A stretch of DNA of 64,000 nucleotides. It comes from Alkalicoccobacillus porphyridii. Its GTDB lineage: Bacteria > Bacillota > Bacilli > Bacillales > Bacillaceae_D. Where the stretch lies: positions 248,001 through 312,000 of the forward strand of contig NZ_VLXZ01000002.1 in the NCBI RefSeq assembly GCF_007293315.1. Direction: 5' to 3'. Below, one piece after another: positions 34,702 to 42,779 of the stretch. Each line of letters opens with the position of its first letter. Position 1 is the first letter of the stretch. Below the pieces are notes generated by a model. It searched no databases and was not told the DNA's origin. It saw only the letters and a list, made by a program, of their open reading frames with translations. Made by a program: the position numbers and the translations under genes.

Positions 34702-35979
34702 TTATTCTAAGAATCCTGGTAGCCATAACGCTAGATTCGGTACAAAGGCTACAATGACAATCGTGACGATGATCACAGCCACATAAGGAAGCAACGCAAC
34801 AATTGAACGGCTGACTGAGAGCTTTGCAATTGAACTTGCAAGCAGCATACATAAACCATAAGGCGGTGTAATCATACCAACCGCCAAACACATGACAATC
34901 ACGATACCAAAGTGAACCGGATCGACCCCTAATGCTTGAGAAGCTGGTAGGACAATCGGTACAAAAAGAATCATCGCTGGAATGGCATCAAGGAACATGC
35001 CAACAAACAAGAAGAGTAAAATGACTGCCAGTAAAAAGACACCGATACTTGAGAAGTTGTCCTCAAAGAACCCTGCAATCAAATTTGGCACACGATAATA
35101 ACTAAATAAGTGACCAAGGGCTGTCGCTGTTGCAAGCGCAAATAATGTTAAAGAACTTAATCGTATCGTATCAAATAAGATATTTGGAATGTCTTTAAAT
35201 GTGATCGTTTTGTACACAATCATTGCTAGGAAGAGGGCATACACGCAGGCGAGAATCGCTGCCTCAGTTGGTGTAACAAAGCCTCCTACAATTCCACCAA
35301 GAATAATCACAGGTGTTAAAAGTGGCGGTACACAACGCCAAAACTGTCTTCCAATATCCTTCATCGAAACGCGATCATGGCGAGGGTAATTTTGTCGTTT
35401 AGCAATAAAGCCAACCAGCGCCATCATCGCCACACCCATTAATAAACCAGGAATGACACCACCCATAAACATCTGTCCAACAGATACGCTCGTTACACTT
35501 CCGTAGACAACCATTGGAATACTGGGTGGAATGAGCATACCCATTGTTGATGAAGCTGCCGTTGTGCCTACAGCCGTACTTTTGCTATATCCTTCCCTTA
35601 ACATACTTGGAATAAGAATCTTACCAACTCCAGCTGTATCCGCTTGAGCCGAACCTGAAATCCCTCCAAAAAACATCGAAACCACGATGTTAGCCTGCGC
35701 TAAACCACCACGAATATGGCCAACAATCGATACAGCTAATGTAATTAACCGCTCTGATATCTTTCCTTGATTCATGATATTCGCTGCGAGAATAAATAAC
35801 GGAACAGCAAGAAGGATAAAGGATTCAAGTCCAGAAAACATGCTCTGCATAACAACCATTAGTGGCAAGGAATCGAGCATCCAGATCCCAACAAAGGCCA
35901 CAATTCCTAAGGTAAACGCAATAGGCACACCTAGAAATAACAATAGGATAAATAATGCGACGAGTATCACACCTGTCAT
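34702..35979 (-). CDS. TRAP transporter large permease (DctM type)
   Basis: A 425-residue membrane protein with about 12 helices, of normal DctM length. Signature segments include PIAFTLGIVAFVGIW, FILAANIMNQGKISERL, FGGISGSAQADTAGVG, SSTMGMLIPPSIPMVVYG and GMITPPYGLCMLLAS. DctM forms the Na+-coupled transport channel that receives substrate from the periplasmic-type DctP protein with help from DctQ. The upstream dctQ gene overlaps by four bases. TRAP systems usually import organic or sugar acids; substrate not known. Confidence 0.95.
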   Translation of the reverse strand: MTGVILVALFILLLFLGVPIAFTLGIVAFVGIWMLDSLPLMVVMQSMFSGLESFILLAVPLFILAANIMNQGKISERLITLAVSIVGHIRGGLAQANIVVSMFFGGISGSAQADTAGVGKILIPSMLREGYSKSTAVGTTAASSTMGMLIPPSIPMVVYGSVTSVSVGQMFMGGVIPGLLMGVAMMALVGFIAKRQNYPRHDRVSMKDIGRQFWRCVPPLLTPVIILGGIVGGFVTPTEAAILACVYALFLAMIVYKTITFKDIPNILFDTIRLSSLTLFALATATALGHLFSYYRVPNLIAGFFEDNFSSIGVFLLAVILLFLFVGMFLDAIPAMILFVPIVLPASQALGVDPVHFGIVIVMCLAVGMITPPYGLCMLLASSIAKLSVSRSIVALLPYVAVIIVTIVIVAFVPNLALWLPGFLE

Positions 35980-36470
35980 TCTGTACGCCCCCCTCTTTCA
36001 AGCTGGTACTCCTGCAAATCATCTACAGCATTACTAATGGAGAACCACACCATCGCTAGTCCTGAAACTGGCAGTGCAAGCCAAAGGTATCCTTGCTGTA
36101 GCTGAGGCAGTGTGTTCACCGTCCATTCCCAGAACAGGTGCACCAGCTGAAATCCAAAAATGGTCATCATTAAACCAAAGCCACCAATTAAGAGATGGCT
36201 GATCATTTTTACAGCTAGAAGCCGACCATGCGTCAGCTTTTCAAATAAATAATCAATTTTAAAGTGCTCTTGATGATGAACCATCACCGCAGCACCTAAG
36301 AACATCGTCCAAATAAAGGCATAGGTTGCAATTTCAGCTGGCCAAAGCAGTGTCACTGCCGGCACATATCTTGATAAGAGCTGTAGAAATATACAGACCA
36401 CAAATGCTAGAAAAAACAAGGCTGCGACGCGCATAAACACATACTCAATTTTTATTGAAATGGCTTTCAT
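35976..36470 (-). CDS. TRAP transporter small permease (DctQ type)
   Basis: A 164-residue membrane protein with four helices, typical of DctQ: IEYVFMRVAALFFLAFVVC, a WPAEIATYAFIWTMFLGAAV segment, HFKIDYLFEKL and the last helix. ATG at 36470 is chosen for its seven-base spacing to GGAGG; another ATG lies six bases upstream. It overlaps dctM by four bases and follows dctP by 12, so translation is coupled. Confidence 0.92.
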   Translation of the reverse strand: MKAISIKIEYVFMRVAALFFLAFVVCIFLQLLSRYVPAVTLLWPAEIATYAFIWTMFLGAAVMVHHQEHFKIDYLFEKLTHGRLLAVKMISHLLIGGFGLMMTIFGFQLVHLFWEWTVNTLPQLQQGYLWLALPVSGLAMVWFSISNAVDDLQEYQLERGGRTE

Positions 36471-36482
36471 TTTCATTCCTCC

Positions 36483-37487
36483 TTAATCAGCTAAACTGCG
36501 TATAGCTTCGAAGATTTCTCTTGCCTCGAGTTCATCTGCCATTCGCTCTCTTACAGGCTCGGTTTGTTCAATAAATGGTTCAATGTCTACCTCATTTACA
36601 ATCGCGCCCTCTTCCTCTAATCGTTCAATTGAGGTTTCAGCAAGCTCGAGATCTGCTTCTCGTGCTGCTTCTGTTGCCACCTCTGCTGCTCGTTGGATGG
36701 CTAACTGTTCTTCTTCATTAAATCTCTCCATCACGACATCAGATGTTAAAAAGAAGCGTGTGGTAAAGTCATGGTCTGTGAGAGACAGATAAGGGGTGAC
36801 TTCATGATGACTAGATTGGTAGATATTCGTGAAATCATTCTCCGAGGCATCTACGACTCTATTTTGTAGTGCCTGGTACATCTCATCCCAAGCGACACTT
36901 GTTGGGATGGCTCCTAACGCAGACCAACTATCCTGAATGCCTGGGGAATCCTGTGTACGGATGCTTACATTTCTCAGATCATCCACTTCATTTACTGGTT
37001 GTAAGCCATAATATTGACGAACACCTGCAGACCAGTAACCAAGTACCTGTAAATTGGTATCCTCTTCTACCATCGCACTCATTTCATTTCCTACATCTCC
37101 ATCTACGACTCGTAACCAGTGATCATAGCTTGAAAATAAATACGGCATGGAAAATAAATCGACCTCTCGTAAGACCTGTGTCATAAAACCAGGTGATACC
37201 ACGGTCATGTCTACTCCACCTGTTGCAATGCTTTGCAGCAAGGTATCTTCGTTTCCACCAAGTGACCCATTCGTGTGAATCTCAGCTGTAATCGCTCCTT
37301 CTGTTTCAAGTTCAATTTGTTCTTTGAACGTATTGAATCCAACTGCATACGGGCTATTCTCATCAAGCTGTGTGGCAAGAATCAATTTCTTAGGATCACC
37401 GGGGTCTCCCACTGTCTCCTCTGTTGTAGCGCATCCAGAGACTATAGCTAACACGCCTACTAAGGCTATCATCATCGTTTTGTTCAT
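36483..37487 (-). CDS. TRAP transporter substrate-binding lipoprotein (DctP type)
   Basis: A 334-residue binding protein with lipobox IVSGC near residue 17. The mature domain opens LILATQLDENSPYAVGFNTF, with GSLGGNEDTLLQSIATGGVD, the conserved Arg in NVSIRTQDSP, and WDEMYQALQNRVVDASEND. The DctP Arg that binds a substrate carboxylate is present, which argues for an organic or sugar acid. GGGAG eight bases before ATG at 37487. First structural gene of the operon after the LacI gene. Confidence 0.92.
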   Translation of the reverse strand: MNKTMMIALVGVLAIVSGCATTEETVGDPGDPKKLILATQLDENSPYAVGFNTFKEQIELETEGAITAEIHTNGSLGGNEDTLLQSIATGGVDMTVVSPGFMTQVLREVDLFSMPYLFSSYDHWLRVVDGDVGNEMSAMVEEDTNLQVLGYWSAGVRQYYGLQPVNEVDDLRNVSIRTQDSPGIQDSWSALGAIPTSVAWDEMYQALQNRVVDASENDFTNIYQSSHHEVTPYLSLTDHDFTTRFFLTSDVVMERFNEEEQLAIQRAAEVATEAAREADLELAETSIERLEEEGAIVNEVDIEPFIEQTEPVRERMADELEAREIFEAIRSLAD

Positions 37488-37508
37488 GATGTACTCTCCC
37501 TTCACTTT

Positions 37509-38513
37509 TCAAATAGAAGCTCTAAGCTTTAATTCAGGATGTAATCGGTAAATCTGATGATCTAGATTTGTATGTGCCTCTTTGATCTTATGAAGTAAAA
37601 TCTCCGCAGCCTTTTTGCCTATTTCATACGTTGGCTGAGCAACTGTTGTGAGAGGCGGATTAAAGAACTCCGCAAAACGAACATCATCAATGCCTAGCAC
37701 TGCCAGTTCATTAGGAATAGAAATCCCCCTCGCTTGAACCTGTTTCAGGATCTCTTGAAGAATTCGATCATTACCGGCAATCAGAGCTGTCGGAGGTACT
37801 TCATCTGCTAGCATCTGGCTCAAAACGGATTGCACTTCTTCAAGCTGAACACTATGGACCAAGTCTTCTCTAATAGTTATCTGTTGTTCATTCATCGCCT
37901 TATAGAAACCGTCCTTCCTCTCACCACGCGGGGTAATATGCTCAATAAGTGGGGCTGTGATGAGACTTATTTCCTTGTAACCCCTTTCAACTAACGAATC
38001 AACAGCTAGCCGAAGGGCTGACTCATTATCAGTCAAAATAACATCTACTGCTACACCTTCAATGACTCGATCAACAAACACAAGTGGATAATGAGCTGCG
38101 ATGAGTTCTTGAAAAAGCTCAGTATTATCACTTGTTGGAAAAACGATTAAACCGTCCACCTGCTTTGCCTGTAGCATTTCAATATACCGCTTTTCCTTGT
38201 CTGGATCGTCATCCGCGTTACATATAATCACGTGGAAGCTATTCTCGTTGCATATATCTTCAATGGCTCGGACAACTTGAGTAGAAAAATCATGAAGGAT
38301 ATTTGAAACAATCACTCCAATGGTACTGGTCCTCTTCTGACGTAAGCTTCTAGCAATACTATTTGGACTATAGCCAAGTTCCTTAATCGCGAGTTCAATT
38401 CGTATCTTTGTGTCTTCACTCATATAATGAAATCGTTCATTTAGATATTGAGAAACTGTACTTTTAGATACACCTGCGTGTTCCGCAACATTTGCCATCG
38501 TTATTTTTTTCAT
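37509..38513 (-). CDS. LacI family transcriptional regulator
   Basis: A 334-residue LacI-type regulator: the helix-turn-helix is ITMANVAEHAGVSKSTVSQY, the hinge helix SPNSIARSLRQ, followed by a periplasmic-binding-protein-like ligand domain (TIGVIVSNILHDFSTQV ... VDGLIVFPTSDN ... VLGIDDVRFAEFFNPPLTTV with QPTYEIGKKAAEIL). It heads the TRAP-hxlB-rpiA-hxlA operon, and two operator-like palindromes lie just upstream, so it likely represses the whole operon, including itself, until a sugar or sugar phosphate binds. Confidence 0.95.
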   Translation of the reverse strand: MKKITMANVAEHAGVSKSTVSQYLNERFHYMSEDTKIRIELAIKELGYSPNSIARSLRQKRTSTIGVIVSNILHDFSTQVVRAIEDICNENSFHVIICNADDDPDKEKRYIEMLQAKQVDGLIVFPTSDNTELFQELIAAHYPLVFVDRVIEGVAVDVILTDNESALRLAVDSLVERGYKEISLITAPLIEHITPRGERKDGFYKAMNEQQITIREDLVHSVQLEEVQSVLSQMLADEVPPTALIAGNDRILQEILKQVQARGISIPNELAVLGIDDVRFAEFFNPPLTTVAQPTYEIGKKAAEILLHKIKEAHTNLDHQIYRLHPELKLRASI

Positions 38514-38534
38514 TCACACACCTCTTCTCTAGCT

Positions 38535-38607
38535 ACTAAACCGATTTAGTAAAGAGTAAAAAAGAAAACGAATACAAGACCCGTTAGATTTAATAAATCG
38601 ATTTAGT
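38535..38607 (-). promoter_or_regulatory. Two LacI-type operators upstream of the TRAP/hxl operon
   Basis: ACTAAACCGATTTAGT (38535-38550) and TAAATCGATTTA (38594-38605) share the core TAAAYCGATTTA with a central CG, the hallmark of LacI-family sites. Centres are 57 bp apart, suited to repression across the promoter between them. Confidence 0.75.
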
Positions 38608-38764
38608 ATATATAAGTCTAAAGGATTGAAAGCGGTTTTACAATAATAGATTTTACGCTAGCTTAGTTTAACATGCGAAAAAAGGGACTGAGACAAAGCA
38701 TTATATCCAACTTATAACACGAACATTGCCACAACAGGAGAATCCCTCGTAAGTAAAGATGAAG

Positions 38765-38810
38765 AAAGTAAAGACGAATAATCCAAGCTTGGATCATTCG
38801 TCTTTACTTT
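38765..38810. terminator. Perfect bidirectional hairpin
   Basis: AAAGTAAAGACGAAT and ATTCGTCTTTACTTT pair over 15 bases with an inner ATCCAAGCTTGGAT palindrome. It lies between the LacI operators and the NmrA gene end. In the minus direction it is the terminator for the NmrA gene. The sequence 38640-38764 otherwise holds nothing coding. Confidence 0.7.
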
Positions 38811-38868
38811 ATGTTCATCTATACTTTAACCAGTCCGTATTATATATTTATAATTTTGTTGCAGTCTC

Positions 38869-39729
38869 TTATATTTTAATTTTCGACCAATGTTTTGACG
38901 CAAAATGAGCAAATGAAACGGGTGGTGTCCCTGTAATAGCTTCGACTTCATTCGTTACTCGATCCTCGAACCCATTCGCAATCAATTGGTCAGCGTGTGC
39001 AAGCATATTGGCAAATTCTTCAGGTAAGCCTGAAGTTGTGTGTAGCTGTTGAAGCTGGTCTAAGCTTACTTGTTGGTGTTGGACAGCAGGCTCTCGCACT
39101 GTGCTAATTACTTCAGCTATATCATTGTAACTAAGTGCTTCAGGACCTGTTAAAATGAGATCGCGATTTAAGGGTTTCTCTGTGATCAGTGCATGAAACG
39201 CTACGTTTGCAATGTCATAGGCATCGATAAATCCTATACGACCATTTTCTGTAGCCGTGCAGATAAGATTGTTTTCCCGAATGTTGGTAGCATGCGGATG
39301 ATCACCAGTGAAATTCTGCATAAACCAACTTGGACGCAGTACAGTCCACTCTGGGAAAAGATTCGTTAATTCTTCATGTATCTGACCTAAACCGCGGTCA
39401 CCGCGTTGGATGACTGTGGCACTTAGTAGAATGACTCTGCGTACTCCCGTTCGTTTTGCTTTGTGCAGAAAGGGTTTCATTATTGGCACAGGGTCAATAA
39501 CTCCAGGTGGTGGCACAAGGTACATACACTCTACTCCTTTTAGAGCAGCATCATGGGTTGATGGGTCAAACCAATCGAATTTGATAGGGACAGTCATATT
39601 GTTATTTATAGTCTGTTTTTGAAAATTACGACTGCCAGCCCGAACTTTCACTCCACTCTCCACTAGCTTGGCCGTTAGTTCTTTTCCGGTGTTGCCTGTT
39701 GCACCTGTAATGAGAACAGATGGGGTCAT
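38869..39729 (-). CDS. NmrA-like NAD(P)-binding oxidoreductase
   Basis: A 286-residue Rossmann-fold protein of the atypical SDR/NmrA type. SVLITGATGNTGKELTAKLV is the glycine-rich nucleotide motif, and VRRVILLSATVIQ and WTVLRPSWFMQNF are conserved features of this group; no classic YxxxK is seen. Members bind NAD(P) and act as sensors or quinone/azo reductases. It lies upstream of, but 55 bases apart from, the NTF2-like gene, with the TetR regulator divergent beyond. It is likely part of the same TetR-controlled unit. Confidence 0.88.
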   Translation of the reverse strand: MTPSVLITGATGNTGKELTAKLVESGVKVRAGSRNFQKQTINNNMTVPIKFDWFDPSTHDAALKGVECMYLVPPPGVIDPVPIMKPFLHKAKRTGVRRVILLSATVIQRGDRGLGQIHEELTNLFPEWTVLRPSWFMQNFTGDHPHATNIRENNLICTATENGRIGFIDAYDIANVAFHALITEKPLNRDLILTGPEALSYNDIAEVISTVREPAVQHQQVSLDQLQQLHTTSGLPEEFANMLAHADQLIANGFEDRVTNEVEAITGTPPVSFAHFASKHWSKIKI

Positions 39730-39783
39730 AGCTCTTCCTCCTTATTTACAATTATATACTCATACTTATTAAGCCTCTTATTC

Positions 39784-40209
39784 CTATGAATCTATTGCAG
39801 TTAGCGGATTAAAGTAGTCTCGTTGAAGGCGGATTTGCCCTTCACTTGTATTCATGACGATTACGTAGCGGTTGTCATACGTTTTGCCTGACGCTTGAAT
39901 GGTGCCTTTAGCTGTAAGTTCGGCAACCACCCAATCCCTGTCATCCAAAGAGTGGATGAAGACCTCTGAAAAGCTTTCGAAATCGATGCTAGCAGGCAAA
40001 GACTCAAAGTATGAAAGAATAGCCTTCTTACCACTTAGACGCTTAGGTTGACCAGGTGGATTAAACGGCAATTCTAAGAGTGCATCGTCATCCAGCAACG
40101 TAATCCACGGTAACGGATCATTTGCCCGAAACCCAGCCAATGCCTGTTCAAATACCTCAATTGCAGAGGGATAGTTAACCATTTCATTGCTTTTTAGAAA
40201 ATTATCCAT
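39784..40209 (-). CDS. SnoaL/NTF2-like protein
   Basis: A 141-residue cone-shaped alpha+beta barrel protein. VFEQALAGFRANDPLPWITL and DDDALLELPFNPPGQPKRLS with GKKAILSYFESLP are typical of the nuclear-transport-factor-2/SnoaL superfamily, which contains isomerases, dehydratases and binding proteins. GGAGG eight bases before ATG at 40209; the ORF start ten residues earlier is less likely. It is divergent from the TetR gene, with two palindromes between, and is probably under its control. Substrate unknown. Confidence 0.8.
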   Translation of the reverse strand: MDNFLKSNEMVNYPSAIEVFEQALAGFRANDPLPWITLLDDDALLELPFNPPGQPKRLSGKKAILSYFESLPASIDFESFSEVFIHSLDDRDWVVAELTAKGTIQASGKTYDNRYVIVMNTSEGQIRLQRDYFNPLTAIDS

Positions 40210-40259
40210 TAAAAGAACCTCCATTTCACAGATAGATTGATATAGGTTATAATTATAAG

Positions 40260-40305
40260 CGGACTAACGGTCCGAATAATTATTAATATACGGACCATCA
40301 GTCCG
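40260..40305. promoter_or_regulatory. Paired TetR operators between NTF2-like and TetR genes
   Basis: CGGACTAACGGTCCG (40260-40274) and CGGACCATCAGTCCG (40291-40305) are near-identical palindromes 31 bp apart, in the 116-bp divergent promoter region. They are the expected sites of the adjacent TetR regulator. Confidence 0.75.
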
Positions 40306-40325
40306 TTTGTCAAGAGGTGTATTTC

Positions 40326-40913
40326 ATGAACCAAAATAATGAACGTGCGGATGCCGCTCGTAATCGCCAAGCTATATTAGATGCCGCTTTGGCGCTCTTT
40401 GCCGAAACGAATGACCCTGCTACACTTACAATGAATGCAGTGGCTGAGGCGGCCGGAGTCGGCAAAGGTACTGTGTTTCGACGCTTTGGAGACCGAGCAT
40501 CGTTACTCCGTGCCGTGTTCGACCTTCAAGTAGACCGAGCAGTTCAGAACATAGAATATGGGCCATTTCCTCTTGGACCAGACACTCCACCCATCGAGAG
40601 GATAGTGGCCATACTCCAGACCATTGTTGTCCTGAAACTCACAAATAGGTCTCTCACTCAAGCAGTGGAGGCAATTGCTTCATCCTCTACTAGCAGTCCT
40701 TTTGTCTCAAAACAGTATTCCTACATCGAGGAGAAATTAAAAATACTCCTCAGTGAGCTTGTGCCTGAATCTGAGGTGATATTCACTGCTCATGCCCTGT
40801 TGGGAGCAACTCGTATAGATCTGCTTAATTACCTTACTGCCCAGGAAAATATGAATGACGATGAGATTCGCCAAGGTCTCGAGGCCTTCCTACTTCGCGT
40901 GTTAAAAAAATGA
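40326..40913 (+). CDS. TetR family transcriptional regulator
   Basis: A 195-residue TetR protein. The DNA-binding domain is RNRQAILDAALALFAETND ... LTMNAVAEAAGVGKGTVFRRFGDRASLLRAVF; the ligand domain is ~130 residues, helical. The start at 40326 has AGAGGTG six bases upstream. It is divergent from the NTF2-like/NmrA genes and convergent with the VanR-like regulator, separated by a bidirectional terminator. It should repress the NTF2-like and NmrA genes until it binds its (unknown) small molecule. Confidence 0.92.
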   Translation: MNQNNERADAARNRQAILDAALALFAETNDPATLTMNAVAEAAGVGKGTVFRRFGDRASLLRAVFDLQVDRAVQNIEYGPFPLGPDTPPIERIVAILQTIVVLKLTNRSLTQAVEAIASSSTSSPFVSKQYSYIEEKLKILLSELVPESEVIFTAHALLGATRIDLLNYLTAQENMNDDEIRQGLEAFLLRVLKK

Positions 40914-40917
40914 CCAT

Positions 40918-40945
40918 AAAAAAGGCAGCCATTGGCTGCTTTTTT
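40918..40945. terminator. Bidirectional terminator
   Basis: AAAAAAGGCAGCC/GGCTGCTTTTTT with a 3-4 base loop, between the convergent TetR and response-regulator genes. Confidence 0.85.
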
Positions 40946-40957
40946 AAATATATTATT

Positions 40958-41641
40958 TCACTCAATCTTATACCCCACGCCCCATACCGTCTGAATCACC
41001 TTATAACCTAGCACTTTCTCTAGCTTATCTCGGAGGTTACTGATATGAACCATCACCGTGTTGTTCGAGTCATAATATTTTTCCTGCCACACTTGGCGGA
41101 AGATCGTTTCTGAATCAAAGACTTGCCCCGTATTGCTTGCAAGCAGGTAAAGGATTTCGAATTCCTTGGAGGTCAGTTTGATTTCAGCTTCATCTACTGT
41201 CGCTTTATAGCGTTTTTTATCAATTTTAAGATGGCCGAGTTCAAGCATGCCTTCTTCCTTGGGTGCGCCGCGGTAATAATAGGCTCTTCGAAGTAGCGCT
41301 TTTACGCGCACCACTAGCTCGAGAATGTTAAAGGGTTTAATGACATAATCATCTGCTCCCGTCATGATGCCAGTGATTTTGTCCATGTCCTCTGACTTGG
41401 CACTCATCATGAGGATAGGAATATCATGGGTTTGTCTAACCTTTTGGCAGAATTCCAATCCATTCATTTCAGGCATCATCACATCTAAAACAATGAGGTC
41501 AAACGAATGCTTACTCATTCGTTCTAACGCTTCGATTCCATTCACAGCCTTTGTTGTTGTGAATCCTTCATTATTCAGAGAGATACTAACGAGGTGAGCA
41601 ATTTCGTGATCATCATCCACAATGAGAATGTGCTTGGACAA
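40958..41641 (-). CDS. VanR-like OmpR-family response regulator
   Basis: A 227-residue regulator: receiver with HILIVDDDHEIAHLV, phospho-acceptor Asp in LIVLDVMMPEMNG, MMSAKSED and YVIKPFNILEL; winged helix with LTSKEFEILYLLASNTG and HISNLRDKLEKV. TTG start at 41641 with AAGGAAG nine bases upstream. The last gene of the ddl-alr-regulator operon (overlaps alr by 29 bases). There is no kinase gene here; its partner may be the VanS-like kinase at 50678, whose operon carries the same promoter element. The combination with racemase and ligase genes recalls VanR of vancomycin-type clusters. Confidence 0.92.
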   Translation of the reverse strand: MSKHILIVDDDHEIAHLVSISLNNEGFTTTKAVNGIEALERMSKHSFDLIVLDVMMPEMNGLEFCQKVRQTHDIPILMMSAKSEDMDKITGIMTGADDYVIKPFNILELVVRVKALLRRAYYYRGAPKEEGMLELGHLKIDKKRYKATVDEAEIKLTSKEFEILYLLASNTGQVFDSETIFRQVWQEKYYDSNNTVMVHISNLRDKLEKVLGYKVIQTVWGVGYKIE

Positions 41642-42779
41642 ACGTTTTCACTTCCTTTTTGCTGCTTGATCTATAGACTCGTGGGGCTCTAGCTGAAAGA
41701 CGGCAGGCTAGTTCATTGGTGATGGTAGCTGATTTCTTTGCTATTGTACCCATGTTAATCGTATGCTTTTGACTTGTACCAATTAATATTACTTGATCTC
41801 CTTCTATTACACCATCTATATTCGTTACGTCAATCATTAGTTGATCCATACAAATGTTCCCAACCTGCGTAGCCACTTGCCCGTTTACAAGAACTGGAGC
41901 GGATTGACCAGACAGATTTCTTGGATACCCATCCGCGTAACCAATCGTTACGGTTGCAATTCTTTTTGGCGAAGGAAAGCTGCTTGATCTTCCATACCCA
42001 ATGCACTCATGTGCTTTGATCATTTTTACCATAGCAATGGTCGCTTTTAGCTCAATAACTGGCTTTAAGCCCACCTCTCGTACCTCTCCAGATGGAATGC
42101 CAAAGAGCATGATCCCTGGTCGAACATAGTCATATGGCAAGTGAGGATGATTGATTATACCACCACTGTTTTGTACATGCGTGTGGCCATACGGATACCC
42201 CTTTAGTTTGTCTAAACATTGATTAAATCGATTTAATTGGAGCTCGGTAAATGAAACATCCTCTGGGAGGAGACTGTCTGCTACAGACAAATGACTATAG
42301 ATGCCACGAACACGCAGCTGCTTATACGTAAATACCTCTTTTATCTCATTAATTTGATGGTGCGCAAAACCGAGGCGGTTCATTCCTGTATCCACTTTAA
42401 TATGAACTTGCGCCTCCACACCAGATGCTTTAGCAACCAAGGCTAACGCTTGTGTGTACTCAACCGAAAAAACCGTTTGAATGAGCCGGTGTTTGGCTAG
42501 CTGATGTACCTCCTGAACGGATGTTTTGCCTAAGATTAATATCTCAACAGATGCAAGCAGCCCCCTGACCTCTATAGCCTCTTCTAATGTGGCAACCGCA
42601 AAGGATGTGACCCCTGCTTGGTACAAGCTCTGTGTCACTTGCTCTATTCCATGACCATATGCATCAGCTTTCACAACCGCCATAATTTTTGTTTTAGAAG
42701 GAATGAGTGAGTGGATCACCTGCACATTGTGAAGTAGATGATCTAGGTTCACCTCTGTCCACGCCCTGTGCTGAGTCAT
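41613..42779 (-). CDS. alr: Alanine racemase
   Basis: A 388-residue PLP enzyme of the fold III racemase family. The PLP lysine is in IMAVVKADAYGHG, the catalytic Tyr in IGYADGYPRNL, with RLGFAHHQ, HVQNSGGII and NICMDQLMIDVT following. It makes D-alanine for cell-wall synthesis. It lacks the membrane domain of VanT serine racemases, so alanine is the expected substrate, although residues that separate Ala from Ser racemases cannot be read with confidence. It overlaps ddl by four bases upstream and the regulator by 29 downstream, so it is a dedicated copy in a regulated operon rather than a housekeeping gene. Confidence 0.93.
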   Translation of the reverse strand: MTQHRAWTEVNLDHLLHNVQVIHSLIPSKTKIMAVVKADAYGHGIEQVTQSLYQAGVTSFAVATLEEAIEVRGLLASVEILILGKTSVQEVHQLAKHRLIQTVFSVEYTQALALVAKASGVEAQVHIKVDTGMNRLGFAHHQINEIKEVFTYKQLRVRGIYSHLSVADSLLPEDVSFTELQLNRFNQCLDKLKGYPYGHTHVQNSGGIINHPHLPYDYVRPGIMLFGIPSGEVREVGLKPVIELKATIAMVKMIKAHECIGYGRSSSFPSPKRIATVTIGYADGYPRNLSGQSAPVLVNGQVATQVGNICMDQLMIDVTNIDGVIEGDQVILIGTSQKHTINMGTIAKKSATITNELACRLSARAPRVYRSSSKKEVKTFVQAHSHCG

